Part shown: piece by piece, positions 9,564-18,181 of the stretch | Layout of the letters: every line of letters begins with the position of its first letter | Numbering within the stretch: position 1 is the stretch's first letter | Source of the DNA: an uncultured Pelagibacteraceae bacterium | Lineage (GTDB): Bacteria; Pseudomonadota; Alphaproteobacteria; Pelagibacterales; Pelagibacteraceae | Assembly: GCA_902617645.1 (NCBI GenBank) | Contig: CACMXM010000002.1 | Span: 1-52,024, forward strand | Length of the DNA: 52,024 nt | Reading direction: 5' to 3' | Translations under genes and position numbers: made by a program | The notes under the pieces: model-generated | The model's database searches: none | Told to the model about the DNA's origin: nothing | Seen by the model: the letters and a program-made list of their open reading frames with translations, nothing else

Positions 9564-10411
9564 AAGAAAGACTTAAATCAATTGTAGATTTAGAAAAATA
9601 TCCAATTCACGACTTAAACTCACCAATAATAAAAAAATTAGTTGAAAAATGTAAAAAAGAGTTAGACGAAGATAGTTGTTCAACAATTCCAAATTTTATC
9701 CTGCCAAAGTCACTTGCAATAATGAATACAGAGTTAGAGAAACAACTTGATGAAGTTTATATGTCTAAAGAAAAAATTAATCCTTATTTATATGCCAAAG
9801 ACGATCCAGAGTTACCAAAAGATCACCCTAAAAGAACATTTATGAATAGATTTAATGGATATTTGAATTCGGATTGTTTTTTAAAAGGTTCCGAAATGAA
9901 ATTTTTGTACGAAACTGAAGAACTTTTGAAATTTGTTTCATTATGTTTAGGAGTTTCACCAATATATAGATGGGCAGATCCTTTGGCATGTCATGCATAT
10001 AATGTTATGAAGCCAGAGGGAATTTTGCCTTGGCATTTTGATAGTTGTGAATTTACATTAAGTTTAATGATTCAAAAATCTGAGAAAGGTGGAATATTTG
10101 AATACTGTCCGAATATTAGAGAACCTGGTAATGAAAATTTTGATGAAGTTAAAAAAGTTTTAAACGGAGATAGATCAAGAGTTAGACAATTAAAATTAGA
10201 GCCAGGAGATTTGCAAATATTTAAAGGAAGATTCACATTGCATAGAGTAACTAAAGTAGAAGGAAACAAATCTAGATATATGTGTATTCCTGCTTATGTT
10301 CTTGATCCTTGGAGAGTAAATACACCAGAGCATTCAAAAGCAATTTATGGAAAAGTTCTACCTATACATTTAGAAAGAAATGTTGCTCGATCAGATGGTT
10401 TAACAGATTAA
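9560..10411 (+). CDS. Fe(II)/2-oxoglutarate-dependent dioxygenase, HalD/ArpA-like, hydroxylase type
   Basis: WHFDSCEFTLSLMIQ ... GGIFEYCPNIR ... PGDLQIFKGRFTLHRVT: HxD...H facial triad. Confidence 0.7.
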   Translation: MKERLKSIVDLEKYPIHDLNSPIIKKLVEKCKKELDEDSCSTIPNFILPKSLAIMNTELEKQLDEVYMSKEKINPYLYAKDDPELPKDHPKRTFMNRFNGYLNSDCFLKGSEMKFLYETEELLKFVSLCLGVSPIYRWADPLACHAYNVMKPEGILPWHFDSCEFTLSLMIQKSEKGGIFEYCPNIREPGNENFDEVKKVLNGDRSRVRQLKLEPGDLQIFKGRFTLHRVTKVEGNKSRYMCIPAYVLDPWRVNTPEHSKAIYGKVLPIHLERNVARSDGLTD

Positions 10412-11350
10412 ATGATAAAAAAGGTTGCCGTAATAGGTACTGGAGTTATAGGTACTGGTTGGATTATTAGATGTTTGGCTCATAATTTTAAGGTTGTAGC
10501 CTATGACAAAGACCCTCGGTTAAAAAAAAAAATAATAGAAGAGATAAGAAGAGCATCACCGTTTGTAAAAAAACTCTTTAACAAAAAAAAAATCAATCTT
10601 AAAAATTTTCAATATGTAACTTCTTTAGAAATAGTACTTAAAGATGCAGACTTTATTCAAGAAAACGCTACAGAAAATTACAAAATTAAAATTAAATTAA
10701 TGAATCTTATCGGAAAGTACGCAAAAAATAGTGCAATTATTTCATCTAGTTCTTCTGGTCTACTTCCTACAAAAATTTATTCAAAATGCAGAAATCCTGC
10801 AAGAACTATGATTGGACATCCATTTAATCCAGTTTACTTATGTCCCGGAGTTGAGGTTGTTGCCGGTAAAAAAACTAAAACGAAATTTTTAAATAAAGCT
10901 AAGAAATTTTATAAATCTATTTCTATGAATCCAATTATTGTTAAAAAGGAATTACCCGGATATTTAGCGGATAGATTACAAGAAGCGTTATGGAGGGAAG
11001 GTTTGCATATTATTAATGAAGGTTATGCAACTACTAAAGATTTAGATAGAGCTATAGAGGATGGACCAGGACTTAGATGGTCTTTGATGGGAACATTTTT
11101 AACTTTTCACTTAGCAGGTGGCAAACTCGGAATGAAACATATGTTAGAACAATTTGGACCAGCATTAAAATTACCATGGACAAAATTAAAAGCTCCGAAA
11201 CTTTCAAAAAAATTATCTAGTAGAGTTATCAGTGGTACAAAATCACAAGCAAAAGGTAAGTCTGTGGCAATGATCTCCAGTATCCGAGATGAATATCTAG
11301 TTAATCTTCAAAAGCTTAGAAAGAAATATGAAGACAAATTAAGGAAATGA
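10412..11350 (+). CDS. 3-hydroxyacyl-CoA dehydrogenase family, carnitine 3-dehydrogenase-like
   Basis: GTGVIGTGW Rossmann motif; SSSSGLLPT; GHPFNPVYLCPGVEVV. Confidence 0.78.
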   Translation: MIKKVAVIGTGVIGTGWIIRCLAHNFKVVAYDKDPRLKKKIIEEIRRASPFVKKLFNKKKINLKNFQYVTSLEIVLKDADFIQENATENYKIKIKLMNLIGKYAKNSAIISSSSSGLLPTKIYSKCRNPARTMIGHPFNPVYLCPGVEVVAGKKTKTKFLNKAKKFYKSISMNPIIVKKELPGYLADRLQEALWREGLHIINEGYATTKDLDRAIEDGPGLRWSLMGTFLTFHLAGGKLGMKHMLEQFGPALKLPWTKLKAPKLSKKLSSRVISGTKSQAKGKSVAMISSIRDEYLVNLQKLRKKYEDKLRK

Positions 11351-12139
11351 TTGTACTTAAATATCATGACCGTATTAGTAAAAAATCTTGGAAATGGAAT
11401 TAAGAATGTAAAAATTAATGACCCAAAGTCATATAATTCATTAACTTTTGCAACTCTAAACCTACTTTTAAAAACCTTTCAGAAAATGGACAAAGATAAT
11501 TCGACAAGAGTAATTATCTTAGAAGGAGTTGGTAAAGGCTTTAGCGCAGGTCATAACCTTAAAGAAGTAAGAGGACTTAAAAAAAGATCAAAATATTTAA
11601 AACTATTTAACCTTTGTTCAAAGTTAATGATCCAAATTGTAGAAGGACGTAAACCTGTAATTGCCAAAGTTCATGGCGCTGCTTATGCGGCTGGATGTCA
11701 ATTAGTTGCAAGTTGTGACTTAGCTTATAGTACTAATGATGCAATCTTTGCAACGCCGGGTGTTAATATTGGATTGTTTTGTAGCACACCTATGGTTGCA
11801 GTAAGTAGAAAAGTTACAAGAAAAAGAATGATGAAAATGCTTCTTACAGGAGAACCGATTAAAGCAAACTATGCTAAAGAAGTTGGCTTAATAAATGATC
11901 ATTTTTCAAAAAAGAATTTAAACAAAGAAGTTATGAAAATTGCTAAAACAATTTCTTCAAAATCAAATTTAACAATTAAAATTGGAAAACAAGCTTTCTA
12001 TAAACAGTTAGAAATGCCATTAAAAAAAGCTTATGATTTCACAGCAAAAATGATGACGCTTAACATGATGTCAATTGATGCTAAAGAAGGTATTCAGGCA
12101 TTTTTAGAAAAAAGAAAACCTAAATGGAAAAATAGATAA
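11351..12139 (+). CDS. Enoyl-CoA hydratase/isomerase family protein
   Basis: GKGFSAGHNLKE and HGAAYAAGCQLVASCDLAYS oxyanion-hole motifs. Confidence 0.85.
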   Translation: MYLNIMTVLVKNLGNGIKNVKINDPKSYNSLTFATLNLLLKTFQKMDKDNSTRVIILEGVGKGFSAGHNLKEVRGLKKRSKYLKLFNLCSKLMIQIVEGRKPVIAKVHGAAYAAGCQLVASCDLAYSTNDAIFATPGVNIGLFCSTPMVAVSRKVTRKRMMKMLLTGEPIKANYAKEVGLINDHFSKKNLNKEVMKIAKTISSKSNLTIKIGKQAFYKQLEMPLKKAYDFTAKMMTLNMMSIDAKEGIQAFLEKRKPKWKNR

Positions 12140-12606
12140 TGACCGACGATCAGATTAAAAATATTTTAGAAAAGTCAAAAACAATCGCAATGATTGGTAT
12201 TAGCTCTGAAAAAAAAGGTGAAGATCCAAAAAATTTAAAAAGAAAACCTGCAAATGTAGTGATGAAATATATGCAAGACTTTGGTTATAAAGTGTATCCA
12301 ATCAATCCTTTTGCAGAAGGTGAAATAGTCAATAATGAAAAAGTATTAGCTGACTTAAAAAATGTTCCAGAAAAAATTGATATTGTTGACGTATTCAGGC
12401 CTTCAAAAGAAACACCAGGCATTGCACAACAAGCTAAAGAAATCGGATCAAAAGTTTTATGGTTGCAATATGGAATTCATAGTGACGAAGCAAAAGCAAT
12501 TGCTGAAAGTTCGAATATGGAGTTTATATCTAATAGATGTATTAAGCAGGAATACCAAAAGATTTTCCAAAAATCTAATCCTGTTTTTCCAGCACTGAAA
12601 AATTAG
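12139..12606 (+). CDS. CoA-binding domain protein (YccU-like)
   Basis: Short Rossmann fold, AMIGISSEKKGEDP...YKVYPINPFA. Confidence 0.8.
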   Translation: MTDDQIKNILEKSKTIAMIGISSEKKGEDPKNLKRKPANVVMKYMQDFGYKVYPINPFAEGEIVNNEKVLADLKNVPEKIDIVDVFRPSKETPGIAQQAKEIGSKVLWLQYGIHSDEAKAIAESSNMEFISNRCIKQEYQKIFQKSNPVFPALKN

Positions 12607-13178
12607 TGAAAAAGTTTTTATTGATAAGTTTTATTTTTTTTTTAGCAACAAATGTTGTTAAATCTGAAATATCAAAAGCTTATTTTGCAGGAGGATGTTT
12701 TTGGTGTATGGAAGAGGTTTTTGAAAAGACAGAAGGAGTGATTGAAGTAATATCAGGATACTCAGGTGGAACCTCAAAAAATCCTACTTATAAAGAAGTT
12801 ACATATGGTGATACAGGACATTTCGAGGTTGTTGAAGTTGTTTATAATAAATCAAAAATAAATTTTGAAAATCTAGCAAATATTTTTTGGAAAAATATCG
12901 ATCCTTTCGACAAAGCAGGTCAGTTTTGTGATAAAGGATACAGTTATAGGTCTGTTGCGTTTTATACAAATAATGATGAAAAGAAACTTATAGATGATGA
13001 TATTCAAGAAATTGAGAAAAAATTTAATCAAAAAGTAGTTACATATGTAAGGAAATTTGAAATATTTTATAAAGCAGAGGAACATCATCAAGATTATTAT
13101 AAAGAGAAATTTTTAAATTATTTGCTATATAAAGAGGGATGTGGAAGACAAAGAAAATTAGATAATATTTGGCAATGA
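12606..13178 (+). CDS. msrA: Peptide methionine-S-oxide reductase MsrA with signal peptide
   Basis: GGCFWCMEE, GYSGG, EEHHQDYY; N-terminal hydrophobic leader. Confidence 0.9.
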   Translation: MKKFLLISFIFFLATNVVKSEISKAYFAGGCFWCMEEVFEKTEGVIEVISGYSGGTSKNPTYKEVTYGDTGHFEVVEVVYNKSKINFENLANIFWKNIDPFDKAGQFCDKGYSYRSVAFYTNNDEKKLIDDDIQEIEKKFNQKVVTYVRKFEIFYKAEEHHQDYYKEKFLNYLLYKEGCGRQRKLDNIWQ

Positions 13179-13744
13179 AAAATATTTTTTTAGTATATGG
13201 ACATTATAATGATAATTCATTTAATGCAGCGATAAGAGAAACCTTTTTAGAAGAAGCAAAACAAAAAGGATTTTCTGTTGATTGTGTAGATCTATACAAA
13301 GAAAAATTCGATCCAGTATTTGCTGGTGAAAAACCAGATGATACAGTCCTAGATCACCAAAAACGAATTGAAAAATCAAATATAATTGTTTTGATTGCAC
13401 CTATTTGGAATTTTAGAATGCCTGCAATTGTTGAGGGATGGATAGACAAAGTTTTATCTCCACCTTGGGCATTTAGATTTAAAAAAATTATTGGTAATTA
13501 TGGTTATCCTATTGGAAACTTAAAAGGAAAAAGAGCAGTAGTATTTTGTACCTATGGATCACCTCAATTTGCAATTAGAACTTTTTTTTTAAATATGCCA
13601 ACTAAAAGATTAAGACGAGGTGTATTTAACATATGTGGGATAACTAATGTAATATATAAAAGGTATTTTGCAGTTCCTTTTGTTTCTGATCAAAAGAGGA
13701 AAAAATTTTTAGAAGATGTTAGAAAAACTGTAAGAAGTTTATAA
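13169..13744 (+). CDS. NAD(P)H dehydrogenase (quinone)/KefF-like flavodoxin-fold oxidoreductase
   Basis: VYGHYNDNSFNAAI, PIWNFRMPAIVEGWIDKV, flavodoxin-fold pattern. Confidence 0.8.
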   Translation: MAMKNIFLVYGHYNDNSFNAAIRETFLEEAKQKGFSVDCVDLYKEKFDPVFAGEKPDDTVLDHQKRIEKSNIIVLIAPIWNFRMPAIVEGWIDKVLSPPWAFRFKKIIGNYGYPIGNLKGKRAVVFCTYGSPQFAIRTFFLNMPTKRLRRGVFNICGITNVIYKRYFAVPFVSDQKRKKFLEDVRKTVRSL

Positions 13745-13749
13745 TTAAT

Positions 13750-14718
13750 CTATCTTGCGTATTCGACAAATTTCTTAAGAGATTTATTTATAAAACTTTC
13801 ATAAGAAATAGATTGTTTTTTTGATTTTATTCCATTTAAAAATGATTTAGACATTTTAAAATCGTAAGAGGGCTCAAAAAAGAAAGGTACCGAAATTCTT
13901 TCTGATTTATTCCAAAGAACTCTATGATTTGTAGCCTTAAACTTTCCTTTACTTAGATATTCTAATGCTCTTCCAGTATTAACAACTAGAGCATTTTTAT
14001 TAAAAGGTACATCATACCATTTCTTGTTTTTTCTATTTTGAACTTGTAGTCCTCCTACTTTATCTTGATATAAAACTGTAAATATCCCGCTATCCACATG
14101 TGTTTCACAACCCAATGCAACACCGTCTTGTTTAGAGATTTCCACAGGTTTACTTTGAATTGGATAAAAATTAAATCTTAAAGTACTCAGTGTTTTAAAT
14201 CTTGAAAAAGCTTTACCGGATAATAAAGGATCTTTCTTATATAGTTTGATAATACTTTTGAAAAGTAATTCGCTTAATAAATAAATATCATCATAATAGT
14301 TTGATAAATGATTTATTGAATTTTTTTGGAAACATTTTTCCAAATCTAAGTATTCTATATATTGATTTTTAATTTTCTGTGAAAAATTTTCTGATACTCT
14401 TAAGTCTCCAATATCCAAACCTTCTTTTCCATTTACGTCACTTGGAAAGTAGCCTCTATAAAAGTTTTTATTTTTTTTATTCCATTTATTTGGAGAAAGT
14501 TTAATTTTTTCTTTTTTATTAAGTTTAAAAAATTTTTCTCCAATTTTTACAATTTTTTTAATTTTTTTATGATCAATGCCATGACCAATAACTTGAAAAA
14601 AACCAACCTCAACACAAGCTTTCTCAATCTTTTTAATGATCTTCAGCGATTCTTTGGAACTCAGATCTTTGTTAACTAATGATGAAATATTTATAGTTGG
14701 TATATAGTTTTGTTTCAT
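13750..14718 (-). CDS. Isopenicillin-N-synthase-like 2OG-Fe(II) oxygenase
   Basis: DIOX_N-like N-terminus (VGFFQVIGHGID), HVDSG, ATNHRVLW. Confidence 0.85.
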   Translation of the reverse strand: MKQNYIPTINISSLVNKDLSSKESLKIIKKIEKACVEVGFFQVIGHGIDHKKIKKIVKIGEKFFKLNKKEKIKLSPNKWNKKNKNFYRGYFPSDVNGKEGLDIGDLRVSENFSQKIKNQYIEYLDLEKCFQKNSINHLSNYYDDIYLLSELLFKSIIKLYKKDPLLSGKAFSRFKTLSTLRFNFYPIQSKPVEISKQDGVALGCETHVDSGIFTVLYQDKVGGLQVQNRKNKKWYDVPFNKNALVVNTGRALEYLSKGKFKATNHRVLWNKSERISVPFFFEPSYDFKMSKSFLNGIKSKKQSISYESFINKSLKKFVEYAR

Positions 14719-15665
14719 TATCTGTTTGGTGTATCTGTTGCTATCATCTGACCTCTTACTTTTTCTCTAAAGTAAATATAGAACCCAGCCGCAATAATGA
14801 TTGCTGCACCTAAAAAAGTTCTAGGCACTGGAACAGTTTCAAAAAGAATATAACCAGCTAGCATAGCCCAAACAATATATGAGTATTCAAACAATGATAC
14901 AATTGATGGAGACGCAATACTATAAGCCGAGAAAACACAAAAGAATGATATAGACGCAACAATCCCCATAACAAGAACGTATGGCCATGAAGCTGAAGGA
15001 TTAGTAAACCACTCTCTTACAATAAATTGCATTGTTGGATCTGTAAAAGTATTAAATTTTCCATCCCCAGTTATTAAAAATATCATCAAACCTGCAAAGG
15101 TTGCAAAAATATAAAGCCAAGTCATCTGAGTATAAATACTATCTTTGTCAGATGTATATTTTGTTATTGTCATTGAACATGAATAGCAAATAGCACAAGC
15201 AACTGGTGCTAATTTAAAATAATCAAAGTCTTCCCAGTTTGGGTCTAAAACTATTATTACACCAATAAATCCAACTACAATCGCAGACCATCTTCTAATA
15301 CCAATTTGCTCTTTTAGAAAAAATTTAGCAAACATTGACATAAAAAAAGGACAGGAGAAGAAAAGTGCACTCGTCATTGCAAGTGTCATAAAAGTTAAAG
15401 ATATATAAAAAAAACTAAATCCAAAAAAGAAACAGATTACTCTTAAAAGAGTTAAAAAAGGGTAGTGTGTTTTTAAAGTAATATGTTTTTTTGTTATTAT
15501 TACAAATGCCAAAAGTATAGTCGCTTGGATTAGTGTTCTACCAAGGTATAATTCAAATAAAGCAATATCTTCAAAAATAAATTTAATAAGTGAGTCCTGA
15601 ATGGAAAAAAAGGCCATACCAGTCATTATAAAAAAAATACCTTTTGTATTATTATTTGCTTCCAT
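14718..15665 (-). CDS. EamA/DMT family transporter
   Basis: About 10 TM segments with EamA-type repeats. Confidence 0.8.
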   Translation of the reverse strand: MEANNNTKGIFFIMTGMAFFSIQDSLIKFIFEDIALFELYLGRTLIQATILLAFVIITKKHITLKTHYPFLTLLRVICFFFGFSFFYISLTFMTLAMTSALFFSCPFFMSMFAKFFLKEQIGIRRWSAIVVGFIGVIIVLDPNWEDFDYFKLAPVACAICYSCSMTITKYTSDKDSIYTQMTWLYIFATFAGLMIFLITGDGKFNTFTDPTMQFIVREWFTNPSASWPYVLVMGIVASISFFCVFSAYSIASPSIVSLFEYSYIVWAMLAGYILFETVPVPRTFLGAAIIIAAGFYIYFREKVRGQMIATDTPNR

Positions 15666-15716
15666 GTTCTGTACCTATAACAAAAAACTTATCTTTTTAA
15701 TTTGAAAAGAATGAAA

Positions 15717-16187
15717 CTATTTTTTTAGTTTATTCGAGAATATTAGATTTTCGCTCTTGAAGGAATGTTTATTTTCACTGATGAATTTTGCCATAAGGTC
15801 TACTTTTTCTTTTTCAAATTCAGCAACTTTTCTCTCTTTTAAATCAACGTAAAGGGCTAAAACTTCAATTGTTGATGCTAAATATTTTTTTTCTTTATGT
15901 ACCATTTCAAACTTATACTGTATTCTTTTTTTATCGTGGTCAAAGTGTATAAGGTTTAATTCAACTTCATCTCCCTCAATCAATTCTTGGTTGTAAGTAA
16001 TATGTGACTCAACTACCATTGTACTTTTATTAGTTTCTAAAGCAGATTTTTCACCCATATCAAGTTTTGTCATTAAAGTTTCCGCTGCATTTTGATCAAA
16101 AATTAAAATGTAATAAGCCACATTCATGTGGCCATTATAGTCAGTCCACTCTTTTTTAATTTTTGCTGTCGAAATTTTTATTGTCAT
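15717..16187 (-). CDS. Hotdog-fold acyl-CoA thioesterase, betainyl-CoA thioesterase-like
   Basis: WTDYNGHMNVAYYILIFDQ motif; context with carnitine genes. Confidence 0.7.
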   Translation of the reverse strand: MTIKISTAKIKKEWTDYNGHMNVAYYILIFDQNAAETLMTKLDMGEKSALETNKSTMVVESHITYNQELIEGDEVELNLIHFDHDKKRIQYKFEMVHKEKKYLASTIEVLALYVDLKERKVAEFEKEKVDLMAKFISENKHSFKSENLIFSNKLKK

Positions 16188-16220
16188 TAAATAATTATTA
16201 CCTCAAAATTAATTACAGAT

Positions 16221-17009
16221 CTAATGTAATCTAATAGCATCTCCATCAACACCGATTACTTGTCCAGATACTCTTGCTGCATCATCAGAAATCAAAAAGC
16301 CACACATTTTCCCAATATCACTTTCGTAAATCCAACAATTCATGGATGCCATTGATATAAATTCTTTTTCGATAGATTTTTTTGAAATTTTTAAAAGTTT
16401 TGCTTTATCTTTTGCAACTCTAATCATTCTATCACCTTTTATTGTTCCTGGGCATAATGCATTCACACGTATTTTAAATTTACCAAGCTCCATAGACAAA
16501 GTTTTTGTCATTCCTACAATTGCCCATTTACTTGCAGCATAAGGCGACCTTAAAGGGAAACCCATTATTCCAGCGCCTGATGAAATATTTATAATTGATC
16601 CACCCTTATTTTTTTTTAACATTGGTATTGCTAGTCTAGTGAAATAATAATGACTAAATACATTTACTTTCATTGTATTTTTCCAATCGTCTGTTGATAT
16701 ATTCTCTAATGTTGCAGTTGGACCTGCTATACCAACGTTATTAATCAGGCAATCAATTTTGGATGTCTTTTTCTTTATTTTTTCAAATAATTCATTTACT
16801 TGATACTCGTCTGAAGCATCACAATTAAAAACGAAGAGTTTTTTATTTATTTTTGAATTTTTTTTTAATTTATTGATATATTTTTCATTTATATCACTTA
16901 CGAATACTGTTGCACCTCTATCTAAACAAACTTTAACTGTGGCTAACCCAATTCCAGATGCTCCAGCGGATATTATGATTTTTTTATTTTTTAATGTTTG
17001 ATTTGCCAT
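16221..17009 (-). CDS. Short-chain dehydrogenase/reductase (SDR)
   Basis: SAGASGIG cofactor motif, NNVG, SxxYxxxK (SPYAASK). Confidence 0.9.
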   Translation of the reverse strand: MANQTLKNKKIIISAGASGIGLATVKVCLDRGATVFVSDINEKYINKLKKNSKINKKLFVFNCDASDEYQVNELFEKIKKKTSKIDCLINNVGIAGPTATLENISTDDWKNTMKVNVFSHYYFTRLAIPMLKKNKGGSIINISSGAGIMGFPLRSPYAASKWAIVGMTKTLSMELGKFKIRVNALCPGTIKGDRMIRVAKDKAKLLKISKKSIEKEFISMASMNCWIYESDIGKMCGFLISDDAARVSGQVIGVDGDAIRLH

Positions 17010-17016
17010 AATAAAA

Positions 17017-17044
17017 AAAGGCCCTTTTGTAAAAAAGGGCCTTT
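17017..17044 (-). terminator. Intrinsic terminator downstream of proX-like gene
   Basis: Perfect 12-bp stem AAAGGCCCTTTT-GTAA-AAAAGGGCCTTT followed by a U-tract on the minus strand. Confidence 0.85.
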
Positions 17045-17066
17045 GATTTTAATTATTTAAAAAGTA

Positions 17067-18074
17067 TTATTTTAACCAAGGCTTCCATTTATCTGGATTG
17101 TTGTCTAACCACTCTTTAACAACTTCTTTTACAGGTCTTTTCTTAATATCAACTTCAACTAACATTTTAGCTTGATCAATATTTTGTAAAGACATGTTTT
17201 CGAAGAATTTTTTAGCATCAGCATGTTCAGCTTTTGCAAAAGTAGCAGGATTACCATAATTCATTGTATAATCCTTAGCCCAACCAGTTGCTGGCCAACC
17301 TTTTGTTCCACAGTCTTTCCAGTTGTTTGCTTCAGTAAATGTATCTGGGTCGCAAACTTTGTGGTCTGGCAGTTGAACTCCTACCATCTCATACTCACCA
17401 AAAAACCAATGTGGTGACCATAGGTATAATAAGAAAGGTTCTTTTCTCATATAAGCTGCTTTTGCTTCTGCAATAGCTGCCGCTTCTGTACCAAGTTCAT
17501 CAGCTTGGAAATCAATTCCTAAAAGATCAAGTCTTTTTTGGTCATGACAATTCCAACCAGCTACCGGACAACCAATAAGTCTACCTTTGCTTCCAGTTTC
17601 AATAGTTGCAAATTTTGCTTTATGTTTATTTAGGTCTTTCCAAGTTTTAATACCTAGTTCATCAGCTGCATATTTTGGTATCCAGTAGTCTGACATACCA
17701 ATTATTCCTGCTGTTCCAAGTAAATCTACGCTTCCGTCTCCGCTATAAGATCCTACGACTTTACCCTCGTAAATTAGATCTTCATTTAACATTACAGAGT
17801 CCGCTTCAGCATAACTTGGCCAACTTTCACAAGCAAAATCGAGTTCGCCTGCTGCAATTGCTTCCCATAAACCAGTCCCTGATGGAAATACCGTTTGCTT
17901 TATTTTATATCCATATTCTCTTTCAAGAATTGCTACAGCAACTTCACAAGTGATAATACCACCAGTCCAGTCAGCAATAGCTGCGTGTAGTCTTTTAGCA
18001 TGAGCTTGCCCTAAACTACCCACTAATAGCACCAATGATAAAAATAGTGCTGATATTGTTTTTGATAATTTCAT
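17067..18074 (-). CDS. proX: Glycine betaine/proline-type ABC transporter substrate-binding protein (ProX/OpuAC family)
   Basis: Signal peptide; OpuAC-type sequence (AIADWTGGIITCEVA, ELDFACESWPSYA). Confidence 0.85.
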   Translation of the reverse strand: MKLSKTISALFLSLVLLVGSLGQAHAKRLHAAIADWTGGIITCEVAVAILEREYGYKIKQTVFPSGTGLWEAIAAGELDFACESWPSYAEADSVMLNEDLIYEGKVVGSYSGDGSVDLLGTAGIIGMSDYWIPKYAADELGIKTWKDLNKHKAKFATIETGSKGRLIGCPVAGWNCHDQKRLDLLGIDFQADELGTEAAAIAEAKAAYMRKEPFLLYLWSPHWFFGEYEMVGVQLPDHKVCDPDTFTEANNWKDCGTKGWPATGWAKDYTMNYGNPATFAKAEHADAKKFFENMSLQNIDQAKMLVEVDIKKRPVKEVVKEWLDNNPDKWKPWLK

Positions 18075-18121
18075 TATTTTCCCTCCAATGAATTAATTAA
18101 AAACTCATTTTAGTTCAAAAG

Positions 18122-18135
18122 TTACATAAATGTAA
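18122..18135. promoter_or_regulatory. Palindrome TTACAT-AA-ATGTAA between permease and proX
   Basis: Perfect 6-2-6 inverted repeat in intergenic DNA. Confidence 0.4.
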
Positions 18136-18181
18136 ACCCCTCGAAAAAACGCACTAATTACTTGCAATATATATAGTAAAT

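Noticed and set aside
9560-10411. Amino-acid halogenase (BesD-like)
   Set aside because: Iron-binding carboxylate (HFD) is present; halogenases need Gly/Ala at that position.
12362-12598. 78-aa ORF overlapping the CoA-binding gene
   Set aside because: Alternate frame of a convincing CDS; no independent start signal.
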